Shown here in pieces: positions 1-8,441 of a DNA stretch of 31,286 nucleotides (its first letter is position 1; every line of letters begins with the position of its first letter). The stretch covers positions 1-31,286 of the forward strand of contig JBBQKF010000029.1 in the NCBI GenBank assembly GCA_038326615.1, written 5' to 3'. This DNA is from JBBQKF01 sp038326615 (GTDB lineage Bacteria > Bacillota > Clostridia > Saccharofermentanales > UBA5734). The position numbers were made by a program, and so were the translations under genes. The notes below the pieces were generated by a model. The model was not told the DNA's origin and did no database searches. It saw only the letters and a list, made by a program, of their open reading frames with translations.

Positions 1-154
1 ACCAGATATCGTCATATTAGTCAATATATAATGAATAAATAGCATATGCTTATAGTAACAACATACTTCTATATTATAAAGAAAAAGACACCTTTCATCT
101 CTCCATTGAAATAGAGAGGATTCCCGGTGGAATTCCTAAAATTACATATAAGGG

Positions 155-1090
155 TTAGCTTTTACAAGGCACTACAGTTTTTCGCATATCATTTAGTAAA
201 TTATTCATATCTTCTGGAATAGAAGCCATGAAAGTTAATCTTTCCTTGGTCATAGGGTGGGAAAATGTAATTCTTGATGCATGAAGCGCCTGCCTACCCA
301 AAACATTGTCTAAGAATGCAGATTTTTGATAATGCATATTATCATTTGAAGATGCGCCATATAACCCATCACCAATGAGCGGATGGTTACGTGAAAGTGC
401 ATGAACTCTTATCTGATGAGTTCTTCCAGTTTCGAGAATAAAACTAACAACAGATGTATCAAGTTCGGCAAATATTTCTTTTGTTTCATAATGGGTTATT
501 GCGATATCTCCTTCAGGTGAAATACATCTTAGCATAATACTGTCTGGTTTTCTTTTTAAAGGTTCATTGATGGTTCCATTTAGCGGATTAAAAATTCCAT
601 GTGTAAAACCTATATATTCCTTTTCTATACTTTTGTTTTGATGTTGTAGTGAAAGCTGATAGTGACAATGAGGATCTCTTGCAAGGAGCATAACTCCTGA
701 CGTTTCCCTGTCAAGACGGCTTACAGGATGAAGTTTTACCTCACTAAAAATATCAGTAAGCGTTCCTGACTTATGACCGGATGTAGGATGTGTTACGATA
801 CCTGATGGCTTTGAAACAACAACAATGTAATCATCACAAAAAAGAATTTTAATATTATTGCGATCTTCAAGAACTGAAGGTGCTGCAATCAGTGGCTCAT
901 TATAAGTTAGTGATATACAATCTCCAGAATTTACTGGGTCTACCATTCTATAATGAACACCATTTACATCTAATGTTCCGTAAAGCCTTATTCTTTTTGT
1001 CAACAGCCTTGACATACCTAGAGTATTACATAAAATATCAACAACTCTTTTATTGTGATTTTTATCATCAACTATATGTTCAAGTTTCAT
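155..1090 (-). CDS. RluA/RluD-family 23S rRNA pseudouridine synthase
   Basis: This 311-residue protein should convert specific uridines in rRNA or tRNA to pseudouridine in the cytoplasm. The catalytic motif HPVSRLDRETSG lies near residues 121-132, with its Asp as the expected nucleophile. The family motif GRTHQIRVH follows around 220-230, then HPLIGDGLYG. The N-terminal 70 residues look like the S4-type RNA-binding segment found in many RluD proteins, although poorly conserved. The ATG is preceded on the minus strand by AAAGGAA at a good distance. The gene stands alone, and a second family member (rluD) occurs at 10602-11510, so this copy probably modifies a different site. Target specificity (RluA, RluC, RluD or YjbO-like) cannot be read from the sequence. 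The family assignment is secure. Confidence 0.93.
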   Translation of the reverse strand: MKLEHIVDDKNHNKRVVDILCNTLGMSRLLTKRIRLYGTLDVNGVHYRMVDPVNSGDCISLTYNEPLIAAPSVLEDRNNIKILFCDDYIVVVSKPSGIVTHPTSGHKSGTLTDIFSEVKLHPVSRLDRETSGVMLLARDPHCHYQLSLQHQNKSIEKEYIGFTHGIFNPLNGTINEPLKRKPDSIMLRCISPEGDIAITHYETKEIFAELDTSVVSFILETGRTHQIRVHALSRNHPLIGDGLYGASSNDNMHYQKSAFLDNVLGRQALHASRITFSHPMTKERLTFMASIPEDMNNLLNDMRKTVVPCKS

Positions 1091-1137
1091 TACTGTTCCT
1101 TTCGGCGAATTAAAATAAAAGTTTATATAAGGATATC

Positions 1138-1166
1138 ATTTATGATCGATAATTAAAATCATAAAT
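1138..1166. repeat. Perfect 9-bp inverted repeat upstream of the rluA-family gene
   Basis: The arms ATTTATGAT (1138-1146) and ATCATAAAT (1158-1166) are perfect complements separated by 11 bases. The repeat lies about 50 bases upstream of the minus-strand pseudouridine synthase start. It could be an operator or a weak hairpin; no T-run follows on either strand to make it an obvious terminator. Confidence 0.45.
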
Positions 1167-1471
1167 TTCAGAAAAATAATATAAATTTTAAAATCAATAA
1201 AAACATACGTAATATTTTTAATAACAACAAAAATATTAAATTAAAACAAAGAATCTCTTTTAAAAACAATAAGACATATTTTTTAAAAGATATATAAATC
1301 TCTTTTAAATACAAGAAGAAATATTCTTTAACATGAATAGTATATCTTGGTTTTGACAATATTTCATACATTTGTTTAAAAAATAATGCAATTTCGTAAT
1401 ATTATACAGTATTTTTTGAATGGGAATTCGAAATATAGCAAATTGACATATAAAAATTAATGAAAATAGTG

Positions 1472-1498
1472 AAATTAACACAAGTAATGTGTTAATTT
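1472..1498. promoter_or_regulatory. 10-bp inverted repeat, candidate operator of the hydrogenase operon
   Basis: The arms AAATTAACAC (1472-1481) and GTGTTAATTT (1489-1498) are perfectly complementary with a 7-base spacer. The centre lies about 95 bases upstream of the TATAAT box at 1579, a position suited to an activator or a looping repressor. TTAACA and TGTTAA are the half-sites known for the redox regulator Rex, but here they point outward (everted) with a 9-base gap instead of the inward arrangement with about 4 bases. The bound protein is therefore unknown. Confidence 0.5.
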
Positions 1499-1578
1499 TA
1501 TATATCGCAATAGGCCTTTTGGTGCAAATGTGACAAATTTTGTAATATTTTGCTCAAATAATCATGAAATTATCGCTC

Positions 1579-1584
1579 TATAAT
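1579..1584 (+). promoter_or_regulatory. Probable -10 box of the hydrogenase operon
   Basis: A perfect TATAAT lies 56 bases upstream of the first start codon. No good TTGACA is found 16-18 bases upstream, which suits an activator-dependent promoter. The assignment is an inference from position and consensus only. Confidence 0.45.
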
Positions 1585-1639
1585 GATTGATGAAAATCGA
1601 TTCTAATGATATCTTATTTAGTGGGAGGTGAGTCTAATT

Positions 1640-2128
1640 ATGGCAGATAAAAATATTGAGTCTCATGAAGAAAAAGTTGAAAAACTTTTGGGAGTTATTG
1701 AGAAACATAAAAATCATGACGGAGCATTAATGCAGGTACTCCAGGAAGCACAGATTATTTTCGGATACTTACCATTTGATGTTCAAAAGATAGTTGCAGC
1801 AGGACTTGGCGTATCTGTTGCTGAGGTTTATGGCGTAGTAACGTTTTATTCATTCTTTTCATTAGAACCAAAAGGTGAAAATAGCGTTAGCATTTGCCTT
1901 GGTACAGCTTGTTACGTTAGAGGTGCTAATTCAATTCTCGAGAAAGTTGAGAAGAATCTTGGTATTAAAGCAGGCGAATGTACAAAGGATAGAAAATTTT
2001 CAATTAATGCGTGCAGGTGCATAGGTGCTTGCGGATTAGCTCCGGTCATAACAATAAACGAGGATGTTTACGGAAGGCTTGAACCAGATGAAATTCCCGG
2101 AATCCTCGCAAAATACAAGGAGGCATAG
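1640..2128 (+). CDS. hydC: NADH-linked [FeFe]-hydrogenase NuoE-like subunit (HydC)
   Basis: This 162-residue thioredoxin-like [2Fe-2S] protein resembles complex I subunit NuoE (24 kDa). In multimeric [FeFe]-hydrogenases it passes electrons between the NuoF-like subunit and the other clusters. The four cluster ligands are visible as Cys86, Cys91, Cys127 and Cys131 in CLGTAC and CRCIGAC contexts. The helical N-terminal part (residues 10-60) matches the family. I start it at ATG 1640, because GGGAGGTG at 1623-1630 lies 9 bases upstream; the in-frame GTG at 1628 falls inside that ribosome binding site. The next gene begins 3 bases after the stop, so the two are co-translated. Confidence in the family is very high; the HydC role follows from the neighbouring catalytic subunit. 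Confidence 0.95.
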   Translation: MADKNIESHEEKVEKLLGVIEKHKNHDGALMQVLQEAQIIFGYLPFDVQKIVAAGLGVSVAEVYGVVTFYSFFSLEPKGENSVSICLGTACYVRGANSILEKVEKNLGIKAGECTKDRKFSINACRCIGACGLAPVITINEDVYGRLEPDEIPGILAKYKEA

Positions 2129-2131
2129 CTC

Positions 2132-3931
2132 ATGGAAATCTTTAGAGCACATGTTTTGGTTTGCTGTGGTACAGGCTGTACTTCGTCAAAATCAACCCAA
2201 ATTTTAGAAAAATTTGAAACTTCACTTGCTAAGCAATCACTCGAAAAGGAAGTTAAAGTAGTTAAAACCGGATGTTTTGGACTTTGCGCCGAAGGACCTA
2301 TCGTTGTTGTATATCCTGAAGGAGTTATGTATTTTAGAGTTACTCCAGAGGATGTAGAAGAAATTGTTAATGAACACTTACTTAAAGGCCGATTTGTTAA
2401 GCGGCTTATGGTTTCTGAAACCGAAAAGCAAGCTGATCAATCATCAAATGTTGAAGGGACCAGTTTCTTTAAGAAACAATTGCGAATTGCCCTTAGAAAT
2501 TGTGGAATAATTAATCCGGAAGTCATAGAAGAATATATTGCACAAGACGGCTATCAGGCACTAGGAAAAGCACTTACACAAATGAAACCTGAAGAGGTTA
2601 TTCGTGAAGTAAAACTATCAGGTCTTCGTGGCCGTGGCGGCGGTGGTTTCCCAACAGGAAATAAATGGGAATTTGCTGCAAAACAAGTTAACGAGCAGAA
2701 ATATGTATGTTGTAATGCTGATGAAGGTGACCCTGGAGCTTTTATGGATCGTTCAATACTTGAAGGTGACCCACATAGTCTAATTGAAGCAATGGCGATT
2801 GCCGCTTATGCAATAGGGTCCAATATGGGTTATGTTTATGTGCGTGCTGAGTACCCGATTGCAGTTAAAAGACTTCAGCTTGCTATTGATCAAGCAAGAG
2901 AAATGGGCCTTTTAGGCAAAAATATTTTTGATGTAGGATTTGATTTTGACCTCGAAATTCGACTTGGTGCTGGAGCATTTGTTTGTGGTGAAGAAACCGC
3001 ACTTATGAGATCAATTGAAGGTAAACGTGGAATGCCTACACCAAGACCACCATTTCCAGCGATTAAAGGACTTTTTGGCAAACCTACAATTCTTAATAAC
3101 GTTGAGACGTTTGCTAATATTCCTGTTATTTTGCTTAAAGGTGGAGAAGAATTTGCAAAAATAGGAACTGAGAAGAGCAAAGGAACAAAAGTTTTTGCTC
3201 TTGGTGGCAAAGTCAACAATGTTGGTCTTGTAGAAATTCCAATGGGCACAACAGTCCGTGAAATTGTTTATGATATCGGCGGAGGAATTCCTAAGAACAA
3301 AGCATTCAAATCAGTTCAGACTGGTGGTCCTTCAGGCGGTTGTATTCCTGCAAACCATCTTGATACACCGATTGATTATGACAACCTAATAGCTCTTGGA
3401 TCAATGATGGGTTCTGGTGGAATGATTGTCATGGATGAAGATACCTGTATGGTTGACATAGCTAAATTCTTCCTTGAATTTACTGTAGAAGAATCTTGTG
3501 GTAAGTGTGCTCCTTGTAGAATAGGAACGAGAAGAATGCTTGAAATTCTTGAACGTATAACTGATGGTAAAGGAGTTCCTTCTGACATAGAAGATCTTGA
3601 AAGACTAGCAACAGCAATAAAGGCAGGGTCTTTATGTGGACTTGGACAAACAGCGCCTAATCCTGTACTTTCAACCTTGCATTATTTCAGAAATGAATAT
3701 GAAGAACATGTCAACGAGAAAAAATGCAGCTGCGGTGTATGTAAGGCACTTACCAGCTTTTATGTTGTTCCCGAAAAATGCAAAAAATGCAACCTTTGTG
3801 CAAAAAAATGTCCAGTCGGCTGTATCAGCGGTGAAGTCGGAAAGACAACTTTTGTTATCGATACATCCAAATGTATTAAGTGCGGCGCTTGTGAAGAGGC
3901 ATGTAAATTTAATGCAATTATCCGCAAGTAA
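2132..3931 (+). CDS. hydB: NADH-linked [FeFe]-hydrogenase NuoF-like subunit (HydB)
   Basis: This 599-residue flavoprotein is the NAD(H)-reactive subunit. Three modules are visible. An N-terminal thioredoxin-like [2Fe-2S] domain carries Cys near 11-16 and 48-52 (CCGTGC and CFGLC). A NuoF (51 kDa) core follows, with the glycine-rich FMN/NADH loop GRGGGGFPTG near 167-176, NADEGDPGAFMDR near 195-207, GAGAFVCGEETAL near 279-291 and [4Fe-4S] ligands ESCGKCAPCR near 453-462 plus a fourth Cys near 499. A C-terminal double [4Fe-4S] ferredoxin spans about 550-599. This architecture matches HydB of trimeric, often electron-bifurcating, hydrogenases. The ribosome binding site AAGGAGG at 2117-2123 supports ATG 2132. 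Bifurcation with ferredoxin is inferred from the architecture, not shown. Confidence 0.95.
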   Translation: MEIFRAHVLVCCGTGCTSSKSTQILEKFETSLAKQSLEKEVKVVKTGCFGLCAEGPIVVVYPEGVMYFRVTPEDVEEIVNEHLLKGRFVKRLMVSETEKQADQSSNVEGTSFFKKQLRIALRNCGIINPEVIEEYIAQDGYQALGKALTQMKPEEVIREVKLSGLRGRGGGGFPTGNKWEFAAKQVNEQKYVCCNADEGDPGAFMDRSILEGDPHSLIEAMAIAAYAIGSNMGYVYVRAEYPIAVKRLQLAIDQAREMGLLGKNIFDVGFDFDLEIRLGAGAFVCGEETALMRSIEGKRGMPTPRPPFPAIKGLFGKPTILNNVETFANIPVILLKGGEEFAKIGTEKSKGTKVFALGGKVNNVGLVEIPMGTTVREIVYDIGGGIPKNKAFKSVQTGGPSGGCIPANHLDTPIDYDNLIALGSMMGSGGMIVMDEDTCMVDIAKFFLEFTVEESCGKCAPCRIGTRRMLEILERITDGKGVPSDIEDLERLATAIKAGSLCGLGQTAPNPVLSTLHYFRNEYEEHVNEKKCSCGVCKALTSFYVVPEKCKKCNLCAKKCPVGCISGEVGKTTFVIDTSKCIKCGACEEACKFNAIIRK

Positions 3932-3959
3932 TTTATCACTGTAAAAGGAGTGTGAATTC

Positions 3960-5738
3960 GTGAATATGGTCACCTTAACAATTGATGGAGTCAAAGTTAC
4001 TGTTCCATCGGAATATACATTATTAGAAGCAGCACGTGAAGCTGGCATATCTATACCAACTCTTTGTTATCTTAAAGGAGTCAATGAAGTTGGTGCCTGC
4101 AGAGTATGCCTTGTTGAAGTTGTAGGCGCAAGATCGCTTTCTGCTGCATGTGTGCAGCCAGTTGGTGAAGGTATGGTTGTAAATACTAACAATACCAGAG
4201 TCAGATCGACAAGAAAATCAACACTTGAACTTATTTTATCTGATCACAATACAAATTGTCTTGAATGTATCAGAAATCAGAATTGTGAACTACAGACCCT
4301 TGCAAATATCTATGGAATTCGTGGAAATTCATTTATGGGTAAAAAGAGCATGGGCTCAATCGATTCAGAATCTTTCTCGATAGTACGTGATCCAAGCAAA
4401 TGTATACTTTGTGGTCGTTGTGTTGCAGCATGTGAGAAACAGGATATCGGAGTTCTTTCATTTATTAACCGTGGGTTTGAAACAAAAATCGGCCCAGCAT
4501 ATGATGTAAGTATGGCTGATGCACCATGTATTTATTGTGGACAATGTATTATTGCATGTCCTGTCGGAGCTCTTTATGAGAAAGAAGACACTAACAAAGT
4601 ATGGGATGCTATTAATAACCCTAAGAAACATGTTGTTATGCAGGTTGCTCCCGCTGTCCGCGCTGCCATAGGCGAAGAATTCGGACTTCCAGTTGGAACA
4701 CGTGCTACTGGCAAAATGTTTGCTGCAATTAAAAGATTTGGCGCAAATAAAGTGTATGATACGAATTTTGCAGCTGATCTTACTATAATTGAAGAGGGAC
4801 ATGAACTCTTAAACAGAATAAACAATGGCGGAGTTCTTCCAATGATAACTTCATGTTCCCCTGGTTGGGTTCGTTTTGCAGAATTTTATTATCCAGAGTT
4901 CCTCCCTAACCTTTCATCATGCAAATCTCCACACCAGATGATGGGTGCGATAATCAAGACCTATTATGCAAAACAAAACAACATAGATCCTAAAGATATC
5001 TTCGTTGTATCAGTAATGCCTTGTACATCAAAGAAAACAGAATCTTCAAGGGAAGAAATGTCTAATTCAGCAGGCCTTAAGGATGTTGATGCAGTTATAA
5101 CAACAAGAGAACTTGCAAGAATGATTCGTGAAGCAGGTATTGATTTTAATTCATTACCAGAAGAAGGGCCAGACGATGATCTTCTCGGCGAATACACAGG
5201 AGCCGGCGTAATCTTCGGTGCAACCGGCGGTGTTATGGAAGCAGCATTAAGAACTGTTGCAGACATACTTAATGATACAGATGCACCAGTTATTGCGCTT
5301 GATGATGTAAGAGGAATTAAGGGAGTAAAAGATGCTGTTGTAAAAGTCGGCGGCATGAATGTTCGAGTTGCTGTTGCTCACAGCACGGGTGCTGCAAGAA
5401 GATTGCTTGATGCTATACGTAACAAAACAGCTCCTGAATATACTTTCATTGAAATAATGGGATGTTCTGGCGGTTGTGTATGTGGTGGTGGTCAGCCTCA
5501 AATATCAGCTCAGGATTTAATGGATTTTGATGTTAGAACACAAAGAGCAAAAGCACTTTATCAGGAAGATGAAATTATGCCTGAAAGAAAGTCTCATAAG
5601 AATGCTCAAGTTACAGAATTATATACGAAGTTTCTTGGAGTACCTAACGGTCATTTGTCTCACGAATTACTTCATACACATTACAAGAAAAAAGAAGTTT
5701 ATCCAGAAAGTGCATTGACAAATAAAAATAACAAATAA
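3960..5738 (+). CDS. hydA: [FeFe]-hydrogenase catalytic subunit (HydA)
   Basis: This 592-residue iron-only hydrogenase reduces protons or oxidises H2 at an H-cluster. Modules in order: a plant-type [2Fe-2S] domain (Cys36, 47, 50, 64); a His-ligated [4Fe-4S] site (His96, Cys100, 103, 109); two [4Fe-4S] clusters (Cys148/151/154/158 and Cys190/193/196/200); the H-cluster domain; and a C-terminal small-subunit-like tail (about 545-580). H-cluster motifs are TSCSPGW (297-303), MPCTSKK with Cys355, and MGCSGGC with Cys502 and Cys506. The first motif has Ser300 where TSCCPxW enzymes have the second Cys. The GTG start at 3960 is chosen because AAGGAG at 3945-3950 lies 9 bases away; ATG 3966 would be too distant. 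HydEFG maturation genes are not in the window. Confidence 0.96.
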   Translation: MNMVTLTIDGVKVTVPSEYTLLEAAREAGISIPTLCYLKGVNEVGACRVCLVEVVGARSLSAACVQPVGEGMVVNTNNTRVRSTRKSTLELILSDHNTNCLECIRNQNCELQTLANIYGIRGNSFMGKKSMGSIDSESFSIVRDPSKCILCGRCVAACEKQDIGVLSFINRGFETKIGPAYDVSMADAPCIYCGQCIIACPVGALYEKEDTNKVWDAINNPKKHVVMQVAPAVRAAIGEEFGLPVGTRATGKMFAAIKRFGANKVYDTNFAADLTIIEEGHELLNRINNGGVLPMITSCSPGWVRFAEFYYPEFLPNLSSCKSPHQMMGAIIKTYYAKQNNIDPKDIFVVSVMPCTSKKTESSREEMSNSAGLKDVDAVITTRELARMIREAGIDFNSLPEEGPDDDLLGEYTGAGVIFGATGGVMEAALRTVADILNDTDAPVIALDDVRGIKGVKDAVVKVGGMNVRVAVAHSTGAARRLLDAIRNKTAPEYTFIEIMGCSGGCVCGGGQPQISAQDLMDFDVRTQRAKALYQEDEIMPERKSHKNAQVTELYTKFLGVPNGHLSHELLHTHYKKKEVYPESALTNKNNK

Positions 5739-5820
5739 CAAATTTATATCAGCAAAATTGTTATTTGCTACAAAAAATTTGAAATTTGTATTAATTTATT
5801 AAATAAATGTGAAAAAGTGG

Positions 5821-5858
5821 ATGCCTTATTGAAAATTTAGTAAGGCATTTGCTTTTAA
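5821..5858 (+). terminator. Intrinsic terminator after hydA
   Basis: The stem ATGCCTTA (5821-5828) pairs perfectly with TAAGGCAT (5841-5848) across a 12-base loop and is followed by a T-rich tract (TTGCTTTTAATT). It separates the hydrogenase operon from the rny promoter that begins directly after it. Confidence 0.75.
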
Positions 5859-5861
5859 TTA

Positions 5862-5890
5862 TTGACAGATTGCATTAAGATTTATACAAT
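5862..5890 (+). promoter_or_regulatory. Strong sigma-A-type promoter of rny
   Basis: TTGACA (5862-5867) is followed after 17 bases by TACAAT (5885-5890), eleven of twelve positions matching consensus. The expected transcript starts near 5897, leaving a leader of about 33 bases to ATG 5930 or 66 to position 5963. Confidence 0.85.
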
Positions 5891-5929
5891 ATGTTATATG
5901 CTTATATTTCCTAGAAATGGGATTAATTT

Positions 5930-7528
5930 ATGCAACTTGAAAAATTAACGGAGGTGATTGCCATAAATACTACAATTAGTATTCTTATTGGCCTGGTCAT
6001 CGGTTTAGTCATTGGAATTGCTGTCATTACAGCTTATTACCAACTTGGATTTAGTAAGAATAAAAAAGTCCAGGATGAAGCCAGAGACAATGCTGAGATG
6101 GAAGCGCAGAAAGAATTAATGGAAGCGCAGAAAACAGGAGAAAGTAGAAAGAGAGAACTCCTTTTGCAAGCTAAAGAGGAGATACACAAAAGTAAGCTTG
6201 AACTAGAAAAAGATATTAAGGAAAGAAAACTAGAACTACAAAGAGATCGTAACCGTCTAGAACAAAAAGAAGAAAACCTTGACAAGAAAATTGAAGCACT
6301 CGAATCTAAAGAAGACGCACTAGAATCAAGGGTAAGTGATGTTCTGGCAATGGAAGAGAAAGCAAGAGAAGTAGAAAAGCAAAAGATTTATGAGCTTGAG
6401 AAAATATCAAACTTAACTGTTGAAGAAGCTAGAAATTTTGTGCTTGACCAGGCAAGACAGGAATATCGCCACGATTTTGCTGTTATGCTTAAACAAATGG
6501 AAGAAACCGCAAAAGAAGAAGCTGACAACAAAGCAAAAGAAATTATTGTTAACTCTATACAGCGGTATGCTGCAGATTATGTTTCTGAAAACACTGTATC
6601 TGTTGTTACCTTGCCTAATGACGAGATGAAGGGCAGAATAATAGGACGTGAAGGTAGAAATATCCGTGCAATTGAAACAATTACAGGTGTTGACCTAATT
6701 ATTGATGATACACCTGAAGCTGTAATTCTTTCTAGTTTTGACCCTGTCAGACGTGAAATAGCAAGAATTACAATTGAGAAACTCATAATAGATGGTAGAA
6801 TTCATCCTGCAAGAATCGAAGAAATGGCCGAAAAAGCCCGCAAGGAAGTTGAAGCCGTTATTAAGCAGGAGGGTGACCGAGCAGCATTTGATACCGGAAT
6901 CATTGGATTACATCCTGAGATTATCAAATTACTTGGAAAACTAAAGTATCGTACAAGCTACGGACAAAATGTCCTTCAGCACTCTTTAGAAGTGTGCTGG
7001 CTTACAGGGATGATGGCTGCTGAACTTAATCTTGATATTATGATGGCTAAACGTGCAGGATTACTTCATGATATCGGCAAAGCGGTTGATTTTGAAATGG
7101 AAGGATCTCACATTACATTAGGCGCTGATGTTGCAAGAAAATACAAAGAAGGACCACTAGTAATTAATGCAATAATGGCCCATCATGGTGATGCTGAACC
7201 TGATAATCTTATTTCAGTTCTAGTCGCAGCAGCAGATGCAATTTCTGCAGCAAGACCAGGCGCAAGAAGAGAAAATCTTGAAACTTATGTTAAGAGAATT
7301 CAAAAGCTTGAAGAAATAGCAAACTCTTTTGAAGGTGTTGAGAAATCATATGCGATTCAAGCTGGAAGAGAAATTCGTATCATGGTTAAACCAGATGCAA
7401 TCAAAGACGATGATATGATACTAAAAGCACGTGAAATATGCAAAAAAATTGAGGATGAAATGGACTATCCAGGACAAATAAAAGTCCATATTATCCGAGA
7501 GACAAGAGCTACAGATTTTGCTAAATAA
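5930..7528 (+). CDS. rny: Ribonuclease Y
   Basis: RNase Y is the membrane-anchored endoribonuclease that begins mRNA decay in many Firmicutes. The protein has an N-terminal transmembrane helix (ILIGLVIGLVIGIAVITAYY, about 18-37), a long charged coiled coil (about 45-215), a KH domain containing GRIIGREGRNIRAIE (about 235-250) and an HD domain with HSLEV and the LLHDIGKAVD metal motif near 377-386. At 532 residues it has the family's usual length. The start is uncertain: ATG 5930 has only a weak GGGA upstream. A near-perfect ribosome binding site, GGAGGTGAT, lies inside the frame at 5950-5958 and would suit initiation at the ATA of 5963, giving the short N-terminus before the membrane helix that is usual for the family. 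It is transcribed alone between its own promoter and terminator. Confidence 0.96.
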   Translation: MQLEKLTEVIAINTTISILIGLVIGLVIGIAVITAYYQLGFSKNKKVQDEARDNAEMEAQKELMEAQKTGESRKRELLLQAKEEIHKSKLELEKDIKERKLELQRDRNRLEQKEENLDKKIEALESKEDALESRVSDVLAMEEKAREVEKQKIYELEKISNLTVEEARNFVLDQARQEYRHDFAVMLKQMEETAKEEADNKAKEIIVNSIQRYAADYVSENTVSVVTLPNDEMKGRIIGREGRNIRAIETITGVDLIIDDTPEAVILSSFDPVRREIARITIEKLIIDGRIHPARIEEMAEKARKEVEAVIKQEGDRAAFDTGIIGLHPEIIKLLGKLKYRTSYGQNVLQHSLEVCWLTGMMAAELNLDIMMAKRAGLLHDIGKAVDFEMEGSHITLGADVARKYKEGPLVINAIMAHHGDAEPDNLISVLVAAADAISAARPGARRENLETYVKRIQKLEEIANSFEGVEKSYAIQAGREIRIMVKPDAIKDDDMILKAREICKKIEDEMDYPGQIKVHIIRETRATDFAK

Positions 7529-7575
7529 GATTGATTGTGTTAAATTTTAGAAAAATTGTTATTTAATTATTAAAG

Positions 7576-7607
7576 ATGCGGTTATATGAACTATGACCGC
7601 ATTTTTT
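7576..7607 (+). terminator. Intrinsic terminator after rny
   Basis: ATGCGGT (7576-7582) pairs with ACCGCAT (7596-7602) and is followed by six T residues at 7602-7607. This is a standard Rho-independent terminator. Confidence 0.85.
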
Positions 7608-7618
7608 AATATCTTTTG

Positions 7619-7627
7619 TGTTATAAT
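7619..7627 (+). promoter_or_regulatory. Extended -10 promoter of the ymdB operon
   Basis: TG at 7619-7620, one base, then a perfect TATAAT at 7622-7627 form an extended -10 element. No good -35 is seen, which is tolerated by extended -10 promoters. Transcription would start near 7634, about 16 bases before the ymdB ribosome binding site. Confidence 0.6.
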
Positions 7628-7661
7628 AGAGTGATTCATTATAAATTTCGGAGGACTATTC

Positions 7662-8441
7662 TTGAAAATATTATTTATCGGAGATATTGTAGGATCAAGT
7701 GGAAGACAGATTATTAAAGAGAAACTTGAACAGATAAAAAAAGAAAATATGATTGACATCTGTATTGCAAACGCAGAAAATGCTGCTGCCGGACTTGGTA
7801 TAACTGGATCGATTGCCAAAGAGATTTATTCTTATGGTGTAGATGCCATAACTCTTGGAAACCACACATGGTCAAAAAATGAAATAATGAATCACATTGA
7901 TTCAGACGAACGAATGGCAAGGCCTGCAAATGGCCCTTCAACATGGCCGGGAAGAGGCTTTTGCGTAATTAATACAGCAATGGGTAATATCATTGTAATA
8001 AACTTGTTGGGAAGAGTTGGCATGGAACCTGCAAATTGCCCTTTTGAATGTGCTTCACGAATTCTGCCCGAGTTAAAAGAAAAATACAAAACAAGAATGA
8101 CAATAGTTGATTTTCATGCTGAAGCAACATCAGAAAAGCAAGCTTTCGCCAGATATTTTGACGGTCAGATTTCATTAGTTGTAGGTACTCATACACACGT
8201 TCAAACAGCAGACGAGACAATATTTGAATGCGGAACAGGTTTTATTACTGATTGTGGAATGACTGGACCATATGACAGTGTTATTGGAATGGATACTAAT
8301 AGTTCAATTCGAAGATTTGTAGAAAAAATTCCTGTTCCTTATAGCGTTGCAAAAGGCCCCTCAATGTTATGTGCCGTTATTGCTGAAATCGATGAGAAAA
8401 ATGGTAGAACAAAAAATTTACAAAGGATGTGTATTCGTTAA
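7662..8441 (+). CDS. ymdB: YmdB-family metallophosphoesterase (TIGR00282)
   Basis: This 259-residue metal-dependent phosphodiesterase belongs to the family whose Bacillus member YmdB hydrolyses 2',3'-cyclic nucleotides and influences RNase Y and biofilm genes. Metal-binding motifs are GDIVGSSGR (7-15), ANAENAAAG (about 36-44), GNHTW (about 66-70), DFHAEATSEK (about 149-158) and GTHTHVQTADE (about 174-184). Translation starts at TTG 7662, six bases after GGAGGA (7650-7655); no ATG in frame is near. Its place directly after rny matches the known rny–ymdB neighbourhood and supports a shared role in RNA turnover, though it has its own promoter here. The next gene begins at the base after its stop. 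Confidence 0.94.
   Translation: MKILFIGDIVGSSGRQIIKEKLEQIKKENMIDICIANAENAAAGLGITGSIAKEIYSYGVDAITLGNHTWSKNEIMNHIDSDERMARPANGPSTWPGRGFCVINTAMGNIIVINLLGRVGMEPANCPFECASRILPELKEKYKTRMTIVDFHAEATSEKQAFARYFDGQISLVVGTHTHVQTADETIFECGTGFITDCGMTGPYDSVIGMDTNSSIRRFVEKIPVPYSVAKGPSMLCAVIAEIDEKNGRTKNLQRMCIR

Larger units (their letters stand above)
1114..1639. other. AT-rich intergenic regulatory region before the hydrogenase operon
   Basis: More than 500 bases separate the minus-strand pseudouridine synthase from the hydrogenase operon. The sequence is extremely AT-rich. I see no protein-like reading frame: the only open frame on the minus strand is a Phe/Leu/Ile/Lys low-complexity translation. It holds two perfect inverted repeats (1138-1166 and 1472-1498), a short dyad ACAAA-T-TTTGT at 1533-1543 and a TATAAT at 1579-1584, listed separately where informative. 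Confidence 0.7.

Noticed and set aside
99..118. CTCTC/GAGAG hairpin downstream of the rluA-family gene as a terminator
   Set aside because: The stem has only five pairs and no T-run directly follows it on the minus strand.
1168..1371. Minus-strand open frame of 67 codons
   Set aside because: The translation is Phe/Leu/Ile/Lys low complexity from AT-rich DNA, with no ribosome binding site and no recognisable domain.
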